The notes under the pieces were generated by a model that was given only the letters and a program-made list of their open reading frames with translations, had not been told where the DNA came from and did not search any database. Of a DNA stretch of 64,000 nucleotides, positions 34,406 to 42,237 are shown piece by piece. How positions within the stretch are numbered: position 1 is the first letter of the stretch; each line of letters starts with the position of its first letter. The translations under genes and the position numbers were made by a program. Location of the stretch: contig JAANMP010000017.1 of the NCBI GenBank assembly GCA_011250595.1, forward strand, positions 1 through 64,000. Reading direction: 5' to 3'. Source of the stretch: Bacillus sp. MM2020_1. GTDB taxonomy: Bacteria > Bacillota > Bacilli > Bacillales > Cytobacillaceae.

Positions 34406-35899
34406 ATGAATAACGTTCTAGAAACACAACAGTATTATACAGAAAAATATCGTCCGCAGTTTCACTTCTCTCCGGAAAGAAACTGGATGAATGACCCGAA
34501 TGGGATGGTGTATTATAACGGAGAATATCATTTGTTTTATCAATATCATCCGAATGGAACCACATGGGGCCCGATGCATTGGGGACATGCGGTAAGCAGC
34601 GATCTTGTTCACTGGGAACACCTCCCGATTGGTTTGGCTCCCGATGAGCATGGAACGATTTTTTCGGGGAGTGCAGTCGTGGATTGGAATGACACAAGCG
34701 GTTTCTTTGGAGGGGAATCAGGGTTAGTGGCGATTTTTACTCATGCTGATACATACCCTGATTCGGACCGTCCACGACAAAGGCAGAGTCTTGCCTATAG
34801 CAAGGATAATGGGCGGACATGGGTAAAATATGAGGAAAACCCTGTTCTCCAAGAAGAAAGTATCACAGATTTTCGTGATCCAAAAGTGTTCTGGCATCGT
34901 GAAACCAATCAATGGGTCATGGTTTTAGCTGCAGGCCAAACGATTAGAATCTATACTTCCCAAAATTTAACTTCATGGGAGTTTGCCAGTGAATTTGGAG
35001 AAGGACATGGCTCACATCAGGGGGTCTGGGAGTGTCCTGACCTTTTTGAATTACCTGTTGATGGGGATTCCAATCAGAAAAAATGGGTGCTATTTGTCAG
35101 CATTGGCAACGACCCAAAATATAAAGAAGGATCCAGAACGCAATATTTTATTGGAGATTTTGATGGTAAAACATTTTTCAATCATCACGAACCAGAAACG
35201 ACTCTTTGGATTGAACATGGCCGCGATAATTATGCAGGAGTCAGCTGGTCTGATGTTCCGGCCGCAGACGGAAGAAGGATCTATATTGGCTGGATGAGTA
35301 ACTGGAGTTATGCCAATATTACGCCTACAAAAGAATGGCGAAGTGCAACGACGATTCCGAGAGTACTTGGATTAAAGAAAACTGAAGAAGGAATTCGTGT
35401 CGGACAAAACCCGATTCATGAATTACAAAGGCTTCGTCATGAAAAGATAGTATTAGAAAACGAACGAGTTGTACCTGGAAAAAATCTTTTAGATAATGTA
35501 AAGAGTAACACATTCGAAATCATTGCCGAGTTTGAAATTGGTTCAGCAGCGGAATTTGGATTCAAGGTTTGTAAGGGAGCCAATGAAGAAACGATAATTG
35601 GTTATGACGTAAAAAAACAAACATTATTTGTTGATCGAACCAATTCGGGAGAGGCTGCTTTCCATGAGGACTTCGCCGGAAAACATGAGAGCCATCTACT
35701 GCCAGAAAATAATATGATCATCTTGCATGTTTTTGTTGATCAGTCATCGGTAGAGGTGTTTGGAAACGGCGGAAAGTCGGTGATAACGGACTTAATCTTC
35801 CCAAATGAAGAAAGTAAGCAAATTGAGCTCTATGTAAAAAACGGAGAAGTTAAGTTGCAGTCGCTTGAGCTCTTTACGTTAAAATCTGTCTGGCGATAA
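34406..35899 (+). CDS. cytoplasmic GH32 beta-fructosidase
   Basis: 497 aa, no signal peptide. Catalytic residues are Asp30 (WMNDPNG), Asp158 (FRDPKVFW) and Glu209 (VWECPDLF); C-terminal beta-sandwich with IIGYDVKKQTLFVDRT and SVEVFGNGGKSVI. In the first 210 residues it aligns without gaps to the enzyme at 20.0 kb, apart from six extra N-terminal residues, and the similarity continues. It probably cleaves terminal fructose from imported fructo-oligosaccharides. ATG follows the fructokinase stop directly; GGAAG lies within the end of that gene. Confidence 0.95.
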   Translation: MNNVLETQQYYTEKYRPQFHFSPERNWMNDPNGMVYYNGEYHLFYQYHPNGTTWGPMHWGHAVSSDLVHWEHLPIGLAPDEHGTIFSGSAVVDWNDTSGFFGGESGLVAIFTHADTYPDSDRPRQRQSLAYSKDNGRTWVKYEENPVLQEESITDFRDPKVFWHRETNQWVMVLAAGQTIRIYTSQNLTSWEFASEFGEGHGSHQGVWECPDLFELPVDGDSNQKKWVLFVSIGNDPKYKEGSRTQYFIGDFDGKTFFNHHEPETTLWIEHGRDNYAGVSWSDVPAADGRRIYIGWMSNWSYANITPTKEWRSATTIPRVLGLKKTEEGIRVGQNPIHELQRLRHEKIVLENERVVPGKNLLDNVKSNTFEIIAEFEIGSAAEFGFKVCKGANEETIIGYDVKKQTLFVDRTNSGEAAFHEDFAGKHESHLLPENNMIILHVFVDQSSVEVFGNGGKSVITDLIFPNEESKQIELYVKNGEVKLQSLELFTLKSVWR

Positions 35900-35932
35900 T
35901 GCAGTGAAAAGGGTAATAGGGGGAATGACAGG

Positions 35933-36541
35933 ATGAACGCTTTAAACAACAGATTATATACGACATTGAATACAATCGTAGATTTATTTCTATTAAATTT
36001 ACTATGGGTTATGACGATGCTCCCCCTCATTACCTTTTTTCCGGCAACAGTAGCCATGTTTGGTGTTGTCCGTAAACGAATATTGCAAAAGGAAACGGAG
36101 GGTATCGTGAAGAGCTTTTTTAAAATTTTCAAGGAGAATTTTAAACAAAGCTTTATCCTATCGATATTTTGGAGTGTGCTTGCCCTCTTTTTATTTTTGG
36201 ATTATCGGCTTATCCAGCCAGGAGATTCTGTTGTTCAGCTTCTTCTTTATATCGTCTTAATTATTGGCATTTTGTTATTTAGTTCAATCTCCATTTATCT
36301 TTTTCCGATTATTGTACATTTCGAACTAAGCTGGAAGCACGTGATTCGAAATGCTTTTCTCTTTTCCCTTATGAACCCGGTCTTAACGATCCTTTTATTG
36401 ATCATTGTTGGGGCGGGTACTGCTCTTTTCTATTTTTATCCAGCTACGATTTTCATCATCGGCAGTCTCGCAGTATATGCAGTTTATTACTTATGTCAAT
36501 TATGGTTTAACCAGTTGCTATACATGAAGGGAACGAACTGA
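35933..36541 (+). CDS. DUF624/YesL-like membrane protein
   Basis: 202 aa with about five hydrophobic segments. The N-terminal pattern (LYTTLNTIVDLFLLNLLWVM, then PATVAMFGVVRK) and the C-terminal YYLCQLWFNQLLYM match the YesL (DUF624) family. These small membrane proteins often accompany LplABC-type transporters and two-component sugar loci in Bacillaceae. Their function is unknown; a helper role in transport or sensing is only a guess. A GGGGG ribosome site precedes the ATG. It ends the LacI-controlled operon. Confidence 0.85.
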   Translation: MNALNNRLYTTLNTIVDLFLLNLLWVMTMLPLITFFPATVAMFGVVRKRILQKETEGIVKSFFKIFKENFKQSFILSIFWSVLALFLFLDYRLIQPGDSVVQLLLYIVLIIGILLFSSISIYLFPIIVHFELSWKHVIRNAFLFSLMNPVLTILLLIIVGAGTALFYFYPATIFIIGSLAVYAVYYLCQLWFNQLLYMKGTN

Positions 36542-36559
36542 AGATTAAAAATTATTCTA

Positions 36560-36600
36560 GGGTGCACTTAAACAATACATATTAGCACCCATTCTTTTAA
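36560..36600 (+). terminator. weak possible terminator
   Basis: GGGTGC and GCACCC can pair across a large AT-rich loop, followed by ATTCTTTTAAG. It lies between the YesL-like gene and the giant GH32 gene. Confidence 0.35.
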
Positions 36601-36607
36601 GTTGATT

Positions 36608-36622
36608 TGTAAGCGCCTTCTA
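36608..36622. promoter_or_regulatory. cre-like site before the giant GH32 gene
   Basis: TGTAAGCGCCTTCTA fits TGWAARCGYTTWNCW with about two or three mismatches and lies 46 bases before the start codon, a suitable place for catabolite repression. Confidence 0.35.
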
Positions 36623-36667
36623 TTTGCTTGGATAGTAGTGATAAATAAATGTTGGAGGGGAACAGGG

Positions 36668-39600
36668 TTGAAGCAAAAATTGAAAAATAAAGGAATATCG
36701 ATTGTGGTCATTTTTTCTTTAATGATTTCGATGTTTATGCCAACAATCTCCAGTAAAGCTGAAACTGGTGAAACAACGGTTTCATCTGTTGGCGGAGAAA
36801 ATGAACCTTTTCGATCCAAATTCCACTTTTCTCCGGAAAAAAACTGGATGAATGATCCCAACGGCATGGTGTATTACGATGGGGAGTATCATCTGTTTTA
36901 TCAGCATAATCCTACTGAACCAAAGTGGGGACCGATGTATTGGGGACATGCGGTAAGTAAAGACTTGGTCAATTGGGAATACCTGCCGATCGGTCTTTAT
37001 CCAGATGAAAAAGGTTTTATCTGGTCAGGGAGTGCAGTTGTGGATTGGAACAATACGACTGGATTCGGAAAAGACTCTAAACCGCCGATGGTTGCTGTAT
37101 TTACTCAGGAAAAAGGTGGTCATCAAGTTCAAAGTTTAGCTTACAGCAACGATAAGGGCCGTACTTGGACGAAGTATGATGGCAATCCGATTATCCCTAT
37201 GCCAGAGGGGATTGATGTTTTTCGGGACCCGAAGGTATTTTGGCATGATGAAACAAAAAAGTGGATTATGGTCATTTCAGCTGGTGATCGTGTTTATTTT
37301 TATAACTCACCGGATCTGAAAAGTTGGACGAAAGTAAGTGAATTTGGCAACAATGACGGCTCCCATACGGGAACATGGGAATGCCCGGATTTATTTGCCC
37401 TTCCGGTTGATGGAGATCCAACTAAGAAGAGGTGGGTATTAGCTGTCAGTAACAGTGAAGGGGCCCCTGCCGGCGGTTCGGGGATGCAGTATTTTATTGG
37501 TGATTTTGATGGGAAAACCTTCACCAATGCCAATGATCCGAGTAAAGTCCTATGGGCCGATTATGGGGCTGATTTTTATGCAGCTGTTTCATGGAGTGAT
37601 GTCCCTGATGGACGCCGTTTATGGCTCGGGTGGATGAATAATTGGAAATATGGGCAGGACATTCCAACATCCTCATTCAGAGGAACGATGTCGACCCCGC
37701 GTGAACTTGCCTTATCAACGGTTGAAGGTGAAGGGATTCGTCTTAAACAAAAACCTGCAGCCGAGTTAGAAAGCCTTAGGGGTAATCCACAAGATATCGA
37801 AAATAAAGTGATAACTCCGGGAGAAAATCTGCTTTCGAAGTTAACAGGAGATGCCTTTGAGATTACGGCTGAATTTGAATTGAATTCGGCAACGGCAACT
37901 GAGTTTGGTTTGAAAGTTCGAAAAGGGGAAAGAGGGGAGACGAAGATTGGTTATGATATTGGCAGTAAAAAAATATTTGTTGACCGCTCCAATGCTGGTG
38001 AATCAGGTTTCAACGGTCAATATGCCGCAATACATGAAGCACCGTTATCAGCCATTAATCAAACCGTTAAAATCCATCTAATAGTTGACCGGGCATCTGT
38101 TGAAGTATTTGGCAATGATGGTCAGGCAGTAATAACAGATCAAATCTTCCCCGATCCTAAAAATCAATCTCTTGAACTTTACACAACCGGCGGGGAAGTA
38201 CAACTTAAATCATTAATGGTATATGATTTGAACCAGGCTTCTTTTGTTTCAAACATAGACAAAATCGCCGTTGATGGAGGAAGTCTGCAAAATGAAATTG
38301 AAAATCCAGATTTTGAGACTGGCAATCTATCAGGATGGACAGAAGCAGGATCCGCTTTTGATCATCCAGTATCCAATGTTACAAGCTTCTGGGGTGGTCC
38401 TTTTCAGCAACATGGAACCTATCATGTTTGGGGATTTGCCGGGGCAGCCAATGATGCAAATGCTGATTTTCGCACGGGTGTAATGAAATCTACTGTATTC
38501 AAACTTGGCGGGAATGGAATGATTGATTTCCTTGTTGGCGGGGGTCAGGATATAAATAAGCTATATGTTGCCTTAGTTCGGGCTTCAGATGGAAAAGAGC
38601 TTTTTAAAGCAACTGGATCCAATACAGAAGCCTATCGAAGAGTCAGTTGGGATGCATCGGAATATATCGGAGAAGCATTGTATATGAAAGTGGTTGACTA
38701 TCATTCCGGCGGATTTGGGCACATCAATGTCGATGATTTTCATGTTTTTAATAATGACCCGGTGATGACCGACGATATTCAAAATCCGGATTTTGAGACA
38801 GATGATTTAACAGGATGGACAATCGTTGAAGGTGATGCCTTCAGTAATCGGGATGTTACAGACGATAAAGATTGGGGTTGGGGTGGACCGTTTAATCACC
38901 ATAACGATTACCATCTATGGGGAGCTAAAGATGGCGGAGACGGACAAACGGGAATTTTAAAATCAGCAAACTTTACCCTGGCAGGTAATGGAGAAATCAA
39001 TTTCCTTATCGGGGGCGGTAATGACATAGACAAATTATATGTGGCCTTGGTCAGGGCCTCAGATGATAAAGAATTAATCAAAGCAACTAATACCAATTGG
39101 AAAGAAAGCGAAGCTTATACTCGGGTAAAGTGGGATGCAGCCAATTACTTGGGGGAAAAAGTCTACATCAAAGTGGTGGACCATGCGACAGGTGGATGGG
39201 GCCATATTAACGTAGATGACTTTCATGTAAAAAATACCGGCATCATAGCAAACTGGCCATTGGATGAAGGCAGTGGAACCAAAACAAAAGACTTTGTTAG
39301 AGGAATGGCAGACCCTATTTCCTATGTGTTTACGAAAGCTTTATACAAGCCATCGACCGATCCTTTATGGAGAGATGGGATTCGTAACAAAGCTTTACTG
39401 TTCGATGGATATTCTACATGGATTACTAGGCCTTCTGATCAGGTTATTAAGCCAGCCGATGCTCTCACCATAGAAGCATGGGTTGCTCCAAGATCTTACG
39501 AATGGGGCGATCTCGGCCAATTGTCAGCCATCGTAAATCAACACAATAAAGCTGCAAGCGAAGGCTATATCCTTGGAATGGGCCGGCACGGCAAATGGTC

Positions 39601-42034
39601 GTTTCAGGCAAGTATCAACGGGGAATGGAAGGAAGTTTGGGCTGCCGAAAACAAGCCTCTTGAAAAAAATAAATGGTCGTATATTGTTGCCACCTTTGAT
39701 AAGGCTGAACAAAAAATGAAGCTTTATTTAAATGGTGAATTGGTCGGGGAGACGGTCACACCAAAAGGGACCATCACACCATCTTCAAATGATTTATTAA
39801 TCGGAAAACATAACAGCGCTGCTTTGGTTAATGGAGCTTTCACTGCCAATATGTTTAATGGAATGATGGACGAATTAAAAATGCATAACCTTTCGCTATC
39901 AGGGGAAAAAATTAAAGAAAATTATGATTCGTATTTAAGTAGTTTTGAGAATCATAAACTTCCAATACCTGATTTGGCACCAGATCGGAGCAGATATGAT
40001 GGCGACCGGTACCGGCCGCAATATCATTTTATTGCACCGGAGCATTGGATGAACGAGCCTCATGCACCGTTCTACTATAATGGGAAATATCATCTATTCT
40101 ATCAAAATAATCCCCAAGGCCCATATTGGCATCAAATTCATTGGGGGCATTCTGTAAGTGAGGATATGGTTCATTGGAAGGATGAACCGATTGCTCTTGC
40201 ACCTGATGGGAACTCCGTTGCGCCTGATGGTGTTTGGTCAGGCGGATCAACTGTTGATGCTAATGGGAATCCGGTGTTATTTTTTACAGCCGGGGATGAT
40301 AAAAAGGTTCCAAATCAAATGACGGGTCTTGCAACGAGTAAGGATCCCGGGGACCCGGATTTGAAAGAATGGTCCATGTACGAGAAACCAGTTACGGTTC
40401 AAGCGCCAAACCTGCCGGCAAAAGAAGGGGAGGTATGGTACGGGCAATTCCGTGATCCGTATGTTTGGAAAGATGGAGATACATGGTACCAGCTTGTTGG
40501 TTCTGGTATTAAAGGAGCGGGGGGAACTGCACTTCTTTATACCTCTAAGAACCTGAAAGATTGGGAATACAAAAAGCCGCTGCTGGTTGGTAATTATAAG
40601 CAAAACCCGAAAACAGGCCAGGTTTGGGAGTTGCCAGTATTCCTGCCATTAGGGAAAGATGTAAATGGTATTGAGAAATATGTCTTCTTTATAAATCCTT
40701 GGTTCGATGGATATAGTCCGCACAATGTGAAATATGTATGGTATTGGATCGGAACATGGGATAAAGAAAAACTAGAGTTTGTTCCTGACCATACGGACCC
40801 AAAACAATTTGATTACGGGGAACACTTTACAGGACCAAGCGGGATGGTTGATGGAAAAGGACGTTCCATTCTCTTTAGTATTGCACAGGACAGAAGGACG
40901 GAGCAGCAGCATTATGATGCTGGCTGGGCTCATAATGCAGGGCTGCCGCTAGAGCTTTCCTTAAACTCAGAAGGCGGGTTGGGAATTAAACCCATTACTG
41001 AATTAAGTTCTTTAAGGAAAAAGGAACTTGTTTCAATCAAGAATGAAAATACAGATAAAGCCAATGAATTATTAACAAATGTTAAAGGTGATCTGTTGGA
41101 AATTCAACTGGAAATTAATCCAGCCTCTGCAAAACAAGTAGGTCTAAAAGCTAGAAAGTCAGCAAATGGCGAGGAAGAAACATTACTATTCTTTGATGTT
41201 GAAAAACAATCACTAAACATTGATCGAAACAAATCCAGTCTCGATCCGGATATCCAAAAAGGGATACAGGGCGGAGAACTTAAGATTGGTAAAGAGAATC
41301 TCAAGCTTCATATTTATCTGGACCGGTCCATGATAGAAGCCTATGCGAATGGCAAAAAAAGTATCACATCACGTGTATATCCAACCCTTTCCGATGCACT
41401 GGGCCTTGAGTTATGGAGTAATGGCGGAAATGCGAAAGTGGTGTCGATGAAGGTATGGGAAATGGGTTCCGCATACGGGGAAACGGTTCCTGCCTATTGG
41501 CCTGAATCAAATGGCGGCGGAGATCCAATTCCAGAAAGTACAGAATTGCCAAATCATGATTTCCAATCAGGTGATTTAACAGGATGGACTGTTGTAGAAG
41601 GGAAAGCTTTTAGTAATGAACACGTATCCAAGGCAAACGATTGGGGATGGGGCGGACCGTTTAACCAAGCCTCAGACCGAATCGACCCGGAACGATACCA
41701 TCTATGGGGGTTTAATGGCGAAAAAGGAGGAGATTCATTGACAGGAGTCTTAAAGTCTGAGAACTTTGTGTTGGGCGGAAACGGAAAAATCGATTTCTTA
41801 ATTGGCGGCGGAGCTAATATCGATAGACTTTATCTAGCACTGGTACGAGCTTCAGACGGCAAAGAGTTAATGAAGGAAACGGGTGGTAACTGGGAAGCCT
41901 ATCGAAGAGTTAACTGGGATGCTTCGGATTATATAGGAGAAGAGTTATACATCAAAGTTGTAGACTATGAAACTGGTGGCTGGGGACATATTAATATTGA
42001 TGATGTAAATATACCTGTGGCCATAAAAAGGTAA
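36668..42034 (+). CDS. secreted multidomain fructanase with two GH32 catalytic domains
   Basis: 1788 aa. The TTG start follows GGAGGGG by eight bases and opens a clean signal peptide cut near SSKA. Order: (a) a SacC-like GH32 domain, about 47-530, with Asp63 (WMNDPNG), Asp186 (FRDPKVFW) and Glu238 (TWECPDLF); (b) two beta-rich modules of about 150 residues (about 545-695 and 703-856) starting NPDFET; (c) a LamG/concanavalin-like module, about 858-1095; (d) a second GH32 unit, about 1105-1600, with the variant WMNEPHAP (Glu1130), QFRDPYVW (Asp1263) and VWELPVFLPL (Glu1321); (e) a third copy of the 150-residue module to the end. No sortase or S-layer anchor is visible. It probably degrades levan or inulin outside the cell, combining two specificities. 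The full length is in one frame without a break. Confidence 0.93.
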   Translation: MKQKLKNKGISIVVIFSLMISMFMPTISSKAETGETTVSSVGGENEPFRSKFHFSPEKNWMNDPNGMVYYDGEYHLFYQHNPTEPKWGPMYWGHAVSKDLVNWEYLPIGLYPDEKGFIWSGSAVVDWNNTTGFGKDSKPPMVAVFTQEKGGHQVQSLAYSNDKGRTWTKYDGNPIIPMPEGIDVFRDPKVFWHDETKKWIMVISAGDRVYFYNSPDLKSWTKVSEFGNNDGSHTGTWECPDLFALPVDGDPTKKRWVLAVSNSEGAPAGGSGMQYFIGDFDGKTFTNANDPSKVLWADYGADFYAAVSWSDVPDGRRLWLGWMNNWKYGQDIPTSSFRGTMSTPRELALSTVEGEGIRLKQKPAAELESLRGNPQDIENKVITPGENLLSKLTGDAFEITAEFELNSATATEFGLKVRKGERGETKIGYDIGSKKIFVDRSNAGESGFNGQYAAIHEAPLSAINQTVKIHLIVDRASVEVFGNDGQAVITDQIFPDPKNQSLELYTTGGEVQLKSLMVYDLNQASFVSNIDKIAVDGGSLQNEIENPDFETGNLSGWTEAGSAFDHPVSNVTSFWGGPFQQHGTYHVWGFAGAANDANADFRTGVMKSTVFKLGGNGMIDFLVGGGQDINKLYVALVRASDGKELFKATGSNTEAYRRVSWDASEYIGEALYMKVVDYHSGGFGHINVDDFHVFNNDPVMTDDIQNPDFETDDLTGWTIVEGDAFSNRDVTDDKDWGWGGPFNHHNDYHLWGAKDGGDGQTGILKSANFTLAGNGEINFLIGGGNDIDKLYVALVRASDDKELIKATNTNWKESEAYTRVKWDAANYLGEKVYIKVVDHATGGWGHINVDDFHVKNTGIIANWPLDEGSGTKTKDFVRGMADPISYVFTKALYKPSTDPLWRDGIRNKALLFDGYSTWITRPSDQVIKPADALTIEAWVAPRSYEWGDLGQLSAIVNQHNKAASEGYILGMGRHGKWSFQASINGEWKEVWAAENKPLEKNKWSYIVATFDKAEQKMKLYLNGELVGETVTPKGTITPSSNDLLIGKHNSAALVNGAFTANMFNGMMDELKMHNLSLSGEKIKENYDSYLSSFENHKLPIPDLAPDRSRYDGDRYRPQYHFIAPEHWMNEPHAPFYYNGKYHLFYQNNPQGPYWHQIHWGHSVSEDMVHWKDEPIALAPDGNSVAPDGVWSGGSTVDANGNPVLFFTAGDDKKVPNQMTGLATSKDPGDPDLKEWSMYEKPVTVQAPNLPAKEGEVWYGQFRDPYVWKDGDTWYQLVGSGIKGAGGTALLYTSKNLKDWEYKKPLLVGNYKQNPKTGQVWELPVFLPLGKDVNGIEKYVFFINPWFDGYSPHNVKYVWYWIGTWDKEKLEFVPDHTDPKQFDYGEHFTGPSGMVDGKGRSILFSIAQDRRTEQQHYDAGWAHNAGLPLELSLNSEGGLGIKPITELSSLRKKELVSIKNENTDKANELLTNVKGDLLEIQLEINPASAKQVGLKARKSANGEEETLLFFDVEKQSLNIDRNKSSLDPDIQKGIQGGELKIGKENLKLHIYLDRSMIEAYANGKKSITSRVYPTLSDALGLELWSNGGNAKVVSMKVWEMGSAYGETVPAYWPESNGGGDPIPESTELPNHDFQSGDLTGWTVVEGKAFSNEHVSKANDWGWGGPFNQASDRIDPERYHLWGFNGEKGGDSLTGVLKSENFVLGGNGKIDFLIGGGANIDRLYLALVRASDGKELMKETGGNWEAYRRVNWDASDYIGEELYIKVVDYETGGWGHINIDDVNIPVAIKR
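38300..38753 (+). repeat. 150-residue module, copy 1 of 3
   Basis: Protein-level repeat inside the giant fructanase. Shared landmarks are NPDFET-x3-SGW, WGGPF near residue 45, YHVWG, FLVGGG, LYVALVRASDGKELF and GHINVDDFHV. It looks like a carbohydrate-binding or discoidin-like beta-sandwich, with no family asserted. Confidence 0.8.
38779..39237 (+). repeat. 150-residue module, copy 2 of 3
   Basis: Second copy: NPDFET-x3-TGW, WGWGGPF, YHLWG, NFLIGGG, LYVALVRASD and WGHINVDDFHV. It directly follows copy 1 and precedes the LamG-like module. Confidence 0.8.
41547..42025 (+). repeat. 150-residue module, copy 3 of 3
   Basis: Third copy, at the C-terminus after the second GH32 unit: NHDFQSGDLTGW, WGWGGPF, YHLWG, DFLIGGG, LYLALVRASDGKEL and WGHINIDDVNI. 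Closest by eye to copy 2. Confidence 0.8.
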
Positions 42035-42042
42035 AATCTTAC

Positions 42043-42071
42043 CTTGATAGATAGAATCAAATAACCTAGAA
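42043..42071 (+). promoter_or_regulatory. sigma-A promoter before RAT leader 1
   Basis: TTGATA (42043-42048), 17-base spacer, TAGAAT (42066-42071). The predicted start lies about 18 bases before the antiterminator element. Confidence 0.65.
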
Positions 42072-42095
42072 TAATCATGTGAAATTCAATATTGC

Positions 42096-42188
42096 AGGAT
42101 TGCGACTGGTTAGCAGGCAAGACCTAAAATGAGTTAAGGACAGAATGTACCTTTGTGTACATATCCCTTATCATTTTAGGTCTTTTTT
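42096..42188 (+). promoter_or_regulatory. RAT antiterminator and overlapping terminator (SacT/SacY/LicT type)
   Basis: GGATTGCGACTGGTTAGCAG followed by GCAAGACCTAAA (42096-42127) is the ribonucleic antiterminator recognised by BglG-family proteins, nearly identical to that of B. subtilis sacB. It overlaps the 5' arm of a terminator (AAGACCTAAAATG at 42118 with CATTTTAGGTCTT at 42171, then seven T). Binding of the antiterminator protein should allow read-through into the GH32 gene. Confidence 0.9.
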
Positions 42189-42237
42189 TATATTCTGTTA
42201 AGGTTAAAATCACTGTACTAGGTAAGGAGTTTTTAAG

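Noticed and set aside
36602-36667. Longer N-terminus for the giant fructanase
   Set aside because: It would spoil the signal peptide, and the strong GGAGGGG site lies inside it, serving the TTG at 36668.
36668-42034. Frameshift or artificial fusion of two fructanase genes
   Set aside because: The frame runs through linker, modules and both catalytic domains without a stop, and a third module copy at the end is consistent with one protein; only resequencing could exclude an assembly error.
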